A stretch of DNA of 11,257 nt from CAKZYD01 sp039814715 (GTDB lineage: Bacteria > Pseudomonadota > Alphaproteobacteria > Sphingomonadales > CAKZYD01): contig JBCCAR010000055.1 in assembly GCA_039814715.1 (NCBI GenBank), forward strand, positions 1 to 11,257, written 5' to 3'. The position numbers and the translations under genes are program-made. Shown here piece after piece: positions 1-6,787 of this stretch (its first letter is position 1; every line of letters begins with the position of its first letter). The notes under the pieces are model-generated. The model worked only from the letters and a program-made list of their open reading frames with translations. It did no database searches and was not told the origin of the DNA.

Positions 1-106
1 CTTCATGGCAACGGACGGGTCAGATGACCACGCTCCGCCGGAAGCCCCCATCGGCACACGAGACATCGCCTCAACACCGCCGCCAATCGCCATATCGGCC
101 TCACCC
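1..106 (-). pseudogene. Internal fragment of a thiolase (acetyl-CoA acyltransferase), 5' part missing
   Basis: Read on the minus strand in the frame with codons at 91-93, 94-96 and so on, this stretch gives EADMAIGGGVEAMSRVPMG followed by ASGGAWSSDPSVAMK. That is the thiolase core segment around 'GGVExMSRVPMG', which normally lies about 100 residues into a ~390-residue enzyme, shortly after the nucleophilic cysteine. Thiolases condense or cleave acyl-CoA with acetyl-CoA in fatty-acid and polyhydroxyalkanoate metabolism. The reading frame runs off the window at position 1, so the C-terminal part may continue there. On the 5' side, homology stops at about 103-108. Upstream of that point (higher coordinates) the thiolase frame continues only as an antisense reading of an SCP2 gene, so the roughly 80-100 N-terminal residues, including the active-site cysteine, are absent. 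The fragment could not make an active thiolase. Family identity is fairly secure; the exact subfamily is not. Confidence 0.82.
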
Positions 107-205
107 TCTGGAAAGCAAAATGCGCAAATGGCCTTTATGATGGGCAAACTGCAAGTCGCTGGCGACATGGGCGTGGCTATGCAACTTGGGCAAATCCTGG
201 GCTAA
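107..205 (+). pseudogene. C-terminal fragment of an SCP2 sterol-carrier-like protein, 5' part missing
   Basis: Thirty-two codons in frame with 107-109 read SGKQNAQMAFMMGKL followed by QVAGDMGVAMQLGQILG and a TAA stop. This matches the C-terminal end of SCP2-family lipid-binding proteins ('GKxxxQxAFMxGKLKxxGDMGLAMKL'). Upstream of 107 the same frame yields a proline- and serine-rich sequence with no SCP2 character, because those bases encode the thiolase fragment on the other strand. About 60-70 residues of the normal ~100-residue domain are therefore missing, and no native start exists. An ATG at position 5 is in frame, but the protein it would make is chimeric nonsense at its N-terminus. The next gene starts 10 nt after the stop, so the intact gene was probably cotranscribed with the DUF1499 gene. 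Confidence 0.78.
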
Positions 206-215
206 CGAGCAAATC

Positions 216-665
216 ATGGCCTTGTTAGACCATATCTTCAAGGCGCCAGCGCCGCAGCAAGCAGCCAGTGTGTTGGACTTAAAGTTCTCCCGAAAGCCAA
301 ATGCTGCGCTGGCCGTGCCGTCTGGGGCGCTGCCGGCTGACACCTTGAAGATGGTCACGATGGAAACAGCGCCCTATTCCGCCCCGGCAGATGATTTGAT
401 GGGCAGTATTCGTGATGCGCTTTCTGAGCGTGAAACGCTGGTCAACCGCGTTGACTTTGGCGAGCAGCCCGGCGGGGTCTTCACAGTGCGCACCCCGCTC
501 ATGCGCTATCCTGATTTATGCTACGTATCGATCCAGCCTGGCCCGAACGCAGAGCAGCAGAGCTTGTTGATGTATAGCCATTCTGTTTACGGGCATTCTG
601 ATTTAGGCGCCAATGCCAAACGGCTACAGGATATTCTAAACGCTCTCAAACCCGCTCTTGTGTGA
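216..665 (+). CDS. DUF1499 family protein
   Basis: This 149-residue protein of unknown biochemical function belongs to the DUF1499 family, which is common in Proteobacteria and photosynthetic organisms. Recognisable parts are an N-terminal RKPNAALAVPSG stretch (compare the family's R-x-PN-x-C-x-x-x-P beginning), a central strand-rich region, and the C-terminal signature YSHSVYGHSDLGANAKRLQ (compare 'SrsGySDlGvNrkRie'). I see no signal peptide or membrane segment. I chose the ATG at 216, 10 nt after the SCP2 fragment's stop. A TTG at 186 would add ten residues that overlap the SCP2 reading frame. The ribosome-binding site is weak, consistent with translational coupling to the upstream gene. 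Family membership is well supported; the role is unknown. Confidence 0.8.
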   Translation: MALLDHIFKAPAPQQAASVLDLKFSRKPNAALAVPSGALPADTLKMVTMETAPYSAPADDLMGSIRDALSERETLVNRVDFGEQPGGVFTVRTPLMRYPDLCYVSIQPGPNAEQQSLLMYSHSVYGHSDLGANAKRLQDILNALKPALV

Positions 666-742
666 TGCGTTTTATCTAAAATCTGAGCGAAAGCTTAATC
701 CTCTCTTCATCGCAGCGCCCCTACTTTGCGCGCAGACAATAA

Positions 743-759
743 GTGTATAAGAAATACAC
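743..759. promoter_or_regulatory. 17-bp perfect inverted repeat, candidate operator
   Basis: GTGTAT (743-748), a 5-nt spacer AAGAA, then ATACAC (754-759) form a perfect 6-bp dyad in the 146-bp intergenic region upstream of the secreted-protein gene. The left arm overlaps a -10-like hexamer TATAAG (746-751), though no good -35 lies at the right distance. A short dyad over a possible -10 fits a repressor site, but this is inference from shape alone. Confidence 0.35.
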
Positions 760-779
760 AGGGCTTTCGGCCGCGGGCA

Positions 780-800
780 GGAATTGGTGACAACAATTCC
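780..800. promoter_or_regulatory. Perfect 7-bp inverted repeat just upstream of a start codon
   Basis: GGAATTG (780-786), a 7-nt loop GTGACAA, then CAATTCC (794-800) form a perfect stem-loop. It ends immediately before GGAAC (801-805), the likely ribosome-binding element for the ATG at 812. In RNA it would be a leader hairpin next to the ribosome site; in DNA it could be a second dyad operator. There is no U-tract after it, so it is not an intrinsic terminator. Confidence 0.4.
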
Positions 801-811
801 GGAACGGATTT

Positions 812-1333
812 ATGCGTTTTAATAGTTTTTTTTCCATCACAACATCAATCGTCTTGGGACTACAGGTTTTTGCTGCTGGCGCCGCATCAGCGCAAACACC
901 TTGCTTGTCAGGCGGCGAAGCTGAAGCTGAGCAAGTCCGGCGGCTGAAAACGACACTGATGGTCGGCGCGCTGCAGTGTTCGCATGCCCCGCACCTAAAG
1001 GTAACCGAAAGCTACAACGCTTTTGTGGAAACCCATGCAAACCTGATTAAAAGTCATGACACTATCCTAACGGGATATTTTCAGCGGGTCCACGGGAAAG
1101 CGCATCGCAGAGCCATGGACCGCCATGTCACGAGCACCGCGAACCGGGTGGCCACGCAAAGCTATAAAACGGCTGGCTTTTGTGAAAAAGTAGCTGCCCT
1201 GGCAGAGCGTTCACTCGTGCAATCACAGCAAACACTGCTCACCGTCGCCAGTACAAACGTGCTTGCGCCGTCTACGCTGCAAAGCTGTACGCCTGCAACA
1301 CTGCAATCGGCAGGCGCGAAAGTTATTCAATAA
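812..1333 (+). CDS. Secreted/periplasmic protein of unknown function with four cysteines
   Basis: The product has 173 residues. Residues 1-28 form a clear Sec signal peptide: a basic MRF start, a hydrophobic stretch, and a probable cleavage site at ASAQ. The mature part (~145 residues) is mostly helical, with four cysteines (C31, C56, C124, C159) that could form two disulfides after export. It contains a histidine- and arginine-rich middle (about residues 94-106). I do not recognise a named domain; the layout resembles small alphaproteobacterial exported proteins of unknown function. The ATG at 812 is preceded by GGAAC 6 nt upstream and by the inverted repeats at 743-759 and 780-800. The gene appears monocistronic and ends at the terminator shared with the convergent OmpA-family gene. 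A shorter reading frame at 726-947 overlaps it but lacks coding character. Confidence 0.72.
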   Translation: MRFNSFFSITTSIVLGLQVFAAGAASAQTPCLSGGEAEAEQVRRLKTTLMVGALQCSHAPHLKVTESYNAFVETHANLIKSHDTILTGYFQRVHGKAHRRAMDRHVTSTANRVATQSYKTAGFCEKVAALAERSLVQSQQTLLTVASTNVLAPSTLQSCTPATLQSAGAKVIQ

Positions 1334-1367
1334 GAACGATCCCTTTTAAGCAGCCCAAATAGAAACA

Positions 1368-1393
1368 AAAAAGGCGCCCTTTGGCGCCTTTTT
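1368..1393. terminator. Bidirectional intrinsic terminator between convergent genes
   Basis: AAAAAGGCGCC (1368-1378), loop CTTT, then GGCGCCTTTTT (1383-1393) form an 11-bp perfect stem with a GC-rich core flanked by an A-run and a T-run. It works in either direction. It lies 35 nt after the secreted-protein stop and 24 nt after the OmpA-family stop, so it should end both transcripts. Confidence 0.88.
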
Positions 1394-1416
1394 CTTTGCT
1401 CAAGGTGTCTTAGCGA

Positions 1417-2586
1417 TCACTCACCAAGCGTAATTTGCACCCGCCGGTTTTGAGGCTCGCGAACGCCATCAAACGTATTCACCCGCAAATTACCTTCACC
1501 GAAGGCTTGCTTGGTCATAGCGTCCGCGGAAACGCCGTATTTGGCGAGCTCAGCCTCCACGGCACTCGCGCGGCGCGCTGACAAGCGATCATTATAGTCC
1601 TTCGCGCCAGACGTATCGGCAAAGCCCTCAAGCATGATCGTGCTTTGGCCGTACTCGCGGTACGCTTCAGCCGCATCTTTGATAATAGCCGCAGCTTCCG
1701 GCGTGATGTTGGCCTCGTCCCAATCAAAGAATACCAAAAATGGCCCTGGAACAGCCACTGCTACTGGCGCAGGCGGCGGCGGGGGTGGTGGAGGCGCCAC
1801 ATAGGCTGGAGCGGGCGGCGGCGGCGGTGGCGGCGCGGCATCCTGGCGATCGAAGTAGAAATTCAATGAGGCAAGCAAGCTTGTTGCTTTAAAGCTATCA
1901 TCATGCTCAGCGCCAAACGCGCTCACGTCATTGGCGAAAATCCGCGTGTGACGAAATTGAACCCCAAAATCGATTGCTTCGGCAATTTTGCGGCGCACAC
2001 CGGCCATAACCTGAACGGCTGGGCCGCTGCTGTTATCATCCAGAATTTCCCCAGCGACAGTGCGGATGTTGCGGTTGCCAACAAAGCCCCAACCAACGCC
2101 GGCGCCTAAGAACGGCGTCCAATCGCTGTCTGATTCAATGTCAAAAATGCCATTGACCATCGCGGTGATAGCGCGGCGGTTGCCCTGCGCATCTTGCGTG
2201 CCAGTTAGAGGCACCAGCATATCGGGGGTGCCAGGGTCTGTCTCGCCTTCGCCGCCACCGCCTGGCATACCAGGGATAATAGTTCCTAGCGCACTAGACG
2301 CGGCGCCACCGGGAATGAGCGTTACATCGTCAACCGATTGGTTGTAGAACGCGCTTTCGAGTTCAAGCCGAAACTTGCCATAGTCATAGCCAAGATTGGC
2401 GCCGACGGCGCCGGCCAGACCACCATCAATTCCAAACGAATCTGCGCCGCCATCTGGGTTGTAGGTCTCATCGCCTACGATTGACGGACCACCAAAAAGC
2501 GAGCCGTAAAGCCCGTCTTCGTCTGCGACCGCTGGTGATGACAAGACTGTGCCACCAAGCAGGGCTGCAATTGCAATCTTCCGCAT
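1417..2586 (-). CDS. OmpA-family outer-membrane protein (beta-barrel plus peptidoglycan-binding domain)
   Basis: This 389-residue protein is predicted to anchor the outer membrane to peptidoglycan. Residues 1-20 are a signal peptide (MRKIAIAALLGG..., cleavage near AVA-DED). Residues ~21-250 look like an 8-stranded barrel with alternating aromatic strands (YGSLFGGPS, GANLGYDYGKFRLELE, FLGAGVGWGF, LLASLNFYFD). They include a long Gly/Pro-rich loop around residues 92-130. A linker with two proline runs follows (about 252-282). The C-terminal ~100 residues are an OmpA/MotB domain, with GFADTSGAKDYNDRLSARRA and the closing EPQNRRVQITL, which hold the conserved Asp and Arg for diaminopimelate binding. 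I chose the ATG at 2586 because it begins the signal peptide and has AAGGAAGG just upstream; the longer frame up to 2718 has no such support. The gene is monocistronic, converging on the terminator at 1368-1393. Confidence 0.92.
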   Translation of the reverse strand: MRKIAIAALLGGTVLSSPAVADEDGLYGSLFGGPSIVGDETYNPDGGADSFGIDGGLAGAVGANLGYDYGKFRLELESAFYNQSVDDVTLIPGGAASSALGTIIPGMPGGGGEGETDPGTPDMLVPLTGTQDAQGNRRAITAMVNGIFDIESDSDWTPFLGAGVGWGFVGNRNIRTVAGEILDDNSSGPAVQVMAGVRRKIAEAIDFGVQFRHTRIFANDVSAFGAEHDDSFKATSLLASLNFYFDRQDAAPPPPPPPAPAYVAPPPPPPPPAPVAVAVPGPFLVFFDWDEANITPEAAAIIKDAAEAYREYGQSTIMLEGFADTSGAKDYNDRLSARRASAVEAELAKYGVSADAMTKQAFGEGNLRVNTFDGVREPQNRRVQITLGE

Positions 2587-2751
2587 GAACCTTCCTTTTT
2601 TATTTCCCTCGTTTTTGGAACCACTCCAGCAAATCGTCCACTGGACCGGTAAACACACGCTGAAACGCGTGTTTATTACCCTTGCGTTGCTAGTATTCGC
2701 TTGGTTGCACCGCGTCAAACAAAACCGGATTTGGGCTTAAAAAATCAACAT
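2587..2751 (-). promoter_or_regulatory. OmpA-family gene leader and candidate promoter
   Basis: This 165-bp stretch lies between the end of the DUF2793 gene and the OmpA-family start. Reading the minus strand, TTGACG (2718-2713) lies 15 nt before AATACT (2697-2692). This is a moderate sigma70-like pair with a short spacer. Downstream, ACACGC and GCGTGT (2655-2660 and 2667-2672) form a 6-bp stem with a 6-nt loop in the predicted 5' leader. Long structured leaders are known to stabilise ompA mRNA in E. coli; that parallel is inference. The ribosome-binding site is AAGGAAGG, ending a few bases before the ATG. Confidence 0.35.
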
Positions 2752-3249
2752 TTATGTTGCAATTAGGCCATGCGCCCGCAGCGCCGCTAGAAGCTGGTTG
2801 AGCGATGCGCGGGCCTGCGTGTCCTGCGTCGCCCCGCCAGTAGCATCACTTACGGCTGGCTGCTGGGCGGCCACAACTTGAACGCCGTCTATTTTAAAGG
2901 CGCTTGCATTCACTGAGCCAATTGCCCAGCCCCCCGCTGCGTAACTGATGGTTTTGGCATAGAACTTAAGCCACACCGTCAGTCCGTCAAAAGGGGCCAC
3001 AAATTGCCACGCTCCATTGATGCGCAGCGCTAAATTATGGTCATAGCCCGTCCAATCACCGCTGCCGGATGGACCAACGATATAGCTCGTGCCGTCAACG
3101 GGAGACGCAGGTGGCGCGGCCAGCGGCACATCCTCAACCACTGGCTGAACCAGGTGATCGAGGATGGCGAGCGCGTCATTGTGCGTGATTTCTTTTTGCG
3201 CCTGGGCAGCCTGAAGCAGCGGCAGGAACAGTCTCGCCGTGGTTGTCAT
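2752..3249 (-). CDS. DUF2793 protein, last gene of the GTA tail module
   Basis: This 165-residue protein has the DUF2793 pattern: LFLPLLQAAQAQKEITHNDA near the N-terminus, followed by the G-x-x-Y-I-V-G and W-x-G-Y-D-H-N-L-A-L elements and a W-Q-F...P-F-D-G segment (residues ~10-100). DUF2793 proteins often accompany GTA and prophage tail genes in Alphaproteobacteria and are thought to be tail-tip or fibre-associated; no activity is established. The C-terminal ~50 residues (Ala/Gln-rich, ending LLAALRAHGLIAT) resemble a helical tail or a chaperone/trimerisation segment, which is speculative. It starts 14 nt after the gp15 stop with AAAGGA about 10 nt upstream, so it is in the same transcript. 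It is shorter than many family members, which carry extra repeats. Confidence 0.82.
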   Translation of the reverse strand: MTTTARLFLPLLQAAQAQKEITHNDALAILDHLVQPVVEDVPLAAPPASPVDGTSYIVGPSGSGDWTGYDHNLALRINGAWQFVAPFDGLTVWLKFYAKTISYAAGGWAIGSVNASAFKIDGVQVVAAQQPAVSDATGGATQDTQARASLNQLLAALRAHGLIAT

Positions 3250-3263
3250 AGGTTTAAAGTCCT

Positions 3264-5516
3264 TTATGCCGGAATTGACAAGGTGAGCACCGCCGCGCGG
3301 CCAGCGCCGACGGTGTCGCTGAGCTGCACGACCGAGATATTGAGATCATAAGGTCCAGAGCCAAACGCTGATGCAAGCCCTGCAGAATCCAGCTGATCGC
3401 TCGTCTGGCTTACGTCCCGAACGAGGCTAAGAGCGCCGCTGGTATAGGTGATGCGGTATGCCTCGCTTGCCTCCCCAAGGGGCGCATCAGCGCCGTCAAG
3501 CCAAGCATAGCCGCTGCGGCTGCGCCTGACCCAAGCAGCAGACACGCCCGCTGCTGCTGTATAACGCGCTGACAGATGAACTGGCGATAAAGGCAATAAA
3601 GCTCGTCCGGTTAGCGCGGCATTTCTAGCAGGCGCCTGGGCTAAGTTTTGGCTGGGCGGCACAATTTTAAAATCAATATTTGACCCAATATCTCCAACAC
3701 CGAAGCTGCGCGATGCAAGGTCACCGCTTTGCAAAAGGATGAAGCGTTGACCAGGCGTTTGGCCCATCAAGGACATTTCTGTGCCGCCGCGCCCACGTAG
3801 CAAGCCGCTGAGCTGATAGGTACCGCTTTCCGTGAGGGTGGCCGTTTCAAACTGGATTAGCTCTGGCCCCACCATGGCCAAGTTGGCGCCATTTAAAATG
3901 GCCAGCCATGGACGGCTGGCGAGGGCCATATCGGCATGCGCAAGCGCCACTTCCAGAACGCCTGCCCGGTCCACTAAAGCCGGATTGCGATCCTCAAGCC
4001 CATTCACACATGCACCACGAATGCCAGACACGGGCACACTAGACACCAACCGATAATCAAGGCCGCCATCATCAGACACATAGAGCCCAGCCGAGCGAAC
4101 TTGGCCGCCCAGACGCGCGACGCTCGCAAAGAGCTTGGGCTCATCCCCAAATTGGCGCGTCGCTGGAAGCTCAAATACGTCAAAATCAATGGCCGGTTTT
4201 CCGCTCGATTGTGGGTAAAACACTGCGCCTGAAGAGGCAGGCATCTCACTGAGTGCAGCTGCGCTGATGAGGGGAAGAGATGTCGCCGTCACACTCCGCG
4301 TGAAGCCTTCTTCCACAATTTGATCAATCTGGAACAAGGTCGGCTTGGGGAGGCCCTCGCTCATTGAAACCACATCGCCTGGTTCGAGCAAGGCGCCAGG
4401 CATGCCAATGCGGAATTGAACGGCGGCACTGTGTTGGCGGGCGCGGCTAAGCATCTGCCCAGCAAGAGCGCGGGCCTGCACCGCAGGCAAGACAAACGAT
4501 GAATTGACGCGCACCCGGCTAACGCCGGGCGCGAGGCCAGCGGTTTGCGCGCGCTGAAGGCCTGCTTGATAGTCATTGGCGGGGTCGCTATAACCCAGCC
4601 CAACCTCAGAGGGCAGATCGGCAGCATGGTCAAAATCGACCATGAGTTGGCCGCCATCGCCGCTTGGATCAGCGATCCCCAAATCATCCACGCTGAAAGC
4701 AGCAACGGGTTGATCTGCTCCGGTTGAGAGGCGGACGGTATCGGCCTGCGTTGTCATAGAAAGCTGAAAGACTTCAAGCAGATCGTTAAGCCCGTCGCGC
4801 AGGCTTTGGCCGCCGCTTACGCTAAAACCCGACACGCTTTGCGACGCACCTTCACCTTGCGTTTTAACGCCTGCCCGGGCGAGCAAGTCAGCAGCGATCT
4901 CAATGATCTCTGGTGCGGCGCCCGTATTAATCTCAAAAGTAAGATTGGGAATGCGGTTGCCAAACTCTGCAAGCTCTAAGCTTTCAAACACGCAGTAGGC
5001 AATGCCGCGAAAAGCCGGCGCGGTGCCAACGCCCAGCGCCCCTTCAATCAGCGTGTCCGGCAATTGGTCTTCATCGCCCAGATATTGTCGCACACTGCCG
5101 CCAACGGCTAGATCCCCGCTGACATCGCGAATGAGCTTGCCATCTGACCAAATGCGTCCAATGCTTGAGATAGGCCCAGCGCACAGGCCCACTGCGAAGG
5201 AAGCAGAGTAGCTATAGGTGACATTGGTGACGCTTGGTCCGCCCTTGCCGCCCTGGCTTTCTTCTTCACGCTTTTCGACCAGGCCGGTCGACCACAGCAC
5301 ATTACCAGCATAGCGGCCAGCGCCATACACCAACGGTATGGGGCGGCCAAAGGCAGCAGATTGAACCGTAAGATCATCCCTGCGCGGGCCTTCAACGCGG
5401 CGATTGCCAATGCCAAAGACTTGCGAATCAAGCGTGCGGCCAGCAATTGCGCCAAGCATGCCGCCAAAGGGGCCAGCGATGGCGGTGCCGACCGCGGATA
5501 AGACCAAAGTTGCCAT
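3264..5516 (-). CDS. GTA tail-tip protein gp15 ('megatron'), short form without the TIM-barrel region
   Basis: This 750-residue baseplate/host-specificity protein is related to RcGTA gp15. Residues 1-30 are a Gly/Ala-rich hydrophobic N-terminus (GPFGGMLGAIAGRTLD). Residues ~50-195 match the conserved tip domain (FGRPIPLVYGAGRYAGNVLW, then RGIAYCVFESLELAEFGNRI). Residues ~230-400 correspond to the phage-tail_3-like region (GDVVSMSEG near 380). Residues ~480-750 correspond to the C-terminal Rcc01698-like region with LLRGRGGTE at 572-580. RcGTA gp15 is about 1300 residues and has a TIM-barrel-like domain after the FGNRIP segment. Here the sequence goes from FGNRIPNLTFEI (186-197) almost directly into the phage-tail_3 region, so that domain appears absent. 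The frame is uninterrupted. The ATG at 5516 is 9 nt after the gp14 stop. In the particle it would form the tail tip and contact the cell surface. Confidence 0.9.
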   Translation of the reverse strand: MATLVLSAVGTAIAGPFGGMLGAIAGRTLDSQVFGIGNRRVEGPRRDDLTVQSAAFGRPIPLVYGAGRYAGNVLWSTGLVEKREEESQGGKGGPSVTNVTYSYSASFAVGLCAGPISSIGRIWSDGKLIRDVSGDLAVGGSVRQYLGDEDQLPDTLIEGALGVGTAPAFRGIAYCVFESLELAEFGNRIPNLTFEINTGAAPEIIEIAADLLARAGVKTQGEGASQSVSGFSVSGGQSLRDGLNDLLEVFQLSMTTQADTVRLSTGADQPVAAFSVDDLGIADPSGDGGQLMVDFDHAADLPSEVGLGYSDPANDYQAGLQRAQTAGLAPGVSRVRVNSSFVLPAVQARALAGQMLSRARQHSAAVQFRIGMPGALLEPGDVVSMSEGLPKPTLFQIDQIVEEGFTRSVTATSLPLISAAALSEMPASSGAVFYPQSSGKPAIDFDVFELPATRQFGDEPKLFASVARLGGQVRSAGLYVSDDGGLDYRLVSSVPVSGIRGACVNGLEDRNPALVDRAGVLEVALAHADMALASRPWLAILNGANLAMVGPELIQFETATLTESGTYQLSGLLRGRGGTEMSLMGQTPGQRFILLQSGDLASRSFGVGDIGSNIDFKIVPPSQNLAQAPARNAALTGRALLPLSPVHLSARYTAAAGVSAAWVRRSRSGYAWLDGADAPLGEASEAYRITYTSGALSLVRDVSQTSDQLDSAGLASAFGSGPYDLNISVVQLSDTVGAGRAAVLTLSIPA

Positions 5517-5525
5517 GAAAGAGTC

Positions 5526-5933
5526 TCAAAGAGTTGAAAATTTGAGGATATGCGATAGTTGCTGCGGCCAAGGTGCGCGCAGGCCGTGTTCGACAACTTT
5601 TCGCGCAGGTGCATACGCATGGATGATGCCGATTGGCGTGAACAATGCCACATGCTGTGGACCTGCGCCAAAATCAAACACACCAACCCGTCCAGGCTTG
5701 ATCTTGTCGCAGCGGCTCATACGATTGACGCCAACATAGTGTTCAAAGTCGCTTTGATTGGGCTGGCGCGAATAGGCAGCCGCATCTTTAAGCTCCATGC
5801 CAGCGGCGCGCGCAGCCACAACGATGAGGCCCAAGCAATCAAGCCCCGCCGCCTGGCTGCGCCCTTGGTGGCGGAAGCGCGTGCCAAGACAGGCGCGCGC
5901 CGCTGCGACCATTTTTTGAGCAGCGAGGTCCAT
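5526..5933 (-). CDS. GTA NlpC/P60 cell-wall peptidase gp14
   Basis: This 135-residue tail-associated peptidoglycan hydrolase belongs to the NlpC/P60 (CHAP-like papain-fold) class. The catalytic residues are visible: Cys33 in GLDCLGL, His94 in QHVALF, and His105 in IIHAYA as the third polar residue. The N-terminal ARACLGTRFRHQGRS motif is typical of GTA/phage gp14 (TIGR02219-type 'phage cell wall peptidase'). In RcGTA this protein sits at the tail tip and locally cuts the recipient's peptidoglycan so that DNA can enter the periplasm. It lies between hub and megatron genes in the canonical order, 6 nt after the gp13 stop. The length is about normal, and I see no signal peptide, as expected for a particle component. 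Confidence 0.92.
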   Translation of the reverse strand: MDLAAQKMVAAARACLGTRFRHQGRSQAAGLDCLGLIVVAARAAGMELKDAAAYSRQPNQSDFEHYVGVNRMSRCDKIKPGRVGVFDFGAGPQHVALFTPIGIIHAYAPARKVVEHGLRAPWPQQLSHILKFSTL

Positions 5934-5939
5934 CGCGCT

Positions 5940-6782
5940 TTACGCTAAGCCAGGATAATTCAGCAGGCTATCAATACCGGGAATATGCGGCTCGCCGCGA
6001 TAGTTTAAGGCATTGTCAAAGCGGGAGATGCAGGTCTCTAACCGGCGATCACAGCCGGCAATCAGGCGCACCTCCAAAGGAAAAGTAAGCTCTGCGGTGG
6101 GCGCCTGGGTCAACGTAATCGACGCGCCCGTATGGCTAACAATCACGGCATCAAGCCCCACCAGCGGGCCGGCCATATAGCGCAGCGTTCCAAAGTTAAA
6201 ATAGCCGTCCAGGTGCACGTTATCAGCCAGGGTAAACGTCGCAGAGCCCGTTTGAGCTTCAAGGTCTAGCCGGTGGGTAAACGCACTTAAATCAACGCGG
6301 CAGCGCTTGTCGCCAAGCTTCGCGCGGCAGTCGGGCGTATAGTCCTCACAAGCGCGCTCTTGCAGGCGGTGTTTCAGGCCGCGCAGTTCCGCTTGAAAGG
6401 CATGATCACGCTGGCTAACTCGGCCAATAATGCCGGAGGCAATATATTGCGTCCCCATGCTCAGATCAGCCCAGTTGACGCGAAAAATCGTTAGCCTGGC
6501 GTCGTCATAGCGGCCGAGCGCTAAATCGTCGCTGGTGAGCGCATCGCTTGAAAACGCGCCGCTGAGATCAAGATTATCGACAGCAGCCGTTGCGGTGCGT
6601 TCAATCGCCGACACGTCAAACCCTGGTGCAGGCCGGTAGATGAGCCCGCCCAAAGTGAGCGCGCGGTCGTGCTGGGTAAAGCCAAGCGAGACGCCATCTA
6701 AGCGGTCGAGCCGCCAACACAGCGCAAGCGCCGTGTTCACCTCAGCGAAGTGGCCCGTGAGTGCAGGAGAGAGAGTTTGCAT
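5940..6782 (-). CDS. GTA tail hub protein gp13 (DUF2163 / phage BR0599 family)
   Basis: This 280-residue hub protein matches RcGTA gp13 in length and pattern. The N-terminal DUF2163 part includes LCWRLDRLDGVSLGFTQHDR and the SVDNL-like AAVDNLDLSGAFSS. The C-terminal BR0599-type part runs from about residue 195 and ends GCDRRLETCISRFDNALNYR then GEPHIPGIDSLL. Cysteines C145, C152, C161, C244 and C251 lie in conserved places. Related hub proteins (lambda gpL and the RcGTA hub) bind an iron-sulfur cluster; C152, C161, C244 and C251 are the likely four ligands, by inference. The protein would join the distal tail ring to the megatron. The ATG at 6782 is 5 nt after the gp12 stop. Confidence 0.93.
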   Translation of the reverse strand: MQTLSPALTGHFAEVNTALALCWRLDRLDGVSLGFTQHDRALTLGGLIYRPAPGFDVSAIERTATAAVDNLDLSGAFSSDALTSDDLALGRYDDARLTIFRVNWADLSMGTQYIASGIIGRVSQRDHAFQAELRGLKHRLQERACEDYTPDCRAKLGDKRCRVDLSAFTHRLDLEAQTGSATFTLADNVHLDGYFNFGTLRYMAGPLVGLDAVIVSHTGASITLTQAPTAELTFPLEVRLIAGCDRRLETCISRFDNALNYRGEPHIPGIDSLLNYPGLA

Positions 6783-6787
6783 GACGG

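Noticed and set aside
5..205. Open frame from ATG at 5 as a complete 66-residue gene
   Set aside because: Only its last 32 codons have SCP2 character; the front half is the antisense of a thiolase fragment, so it is a chimeric frame and not a real gene.
726..947. Plus-strand frame overlapping the secreted-protein gene
   Set aside because: No recognisable domain or signal peptide, and it overlaps a better supported gene with a signal peptide and a ribosome-binding site.
2587..2718. Longer OmpA-family start at 2718
   Set aside because: The signal peptide begins at 2586 with a good ribosome-binding site; the extra 44 residues would precede the signal peptide.
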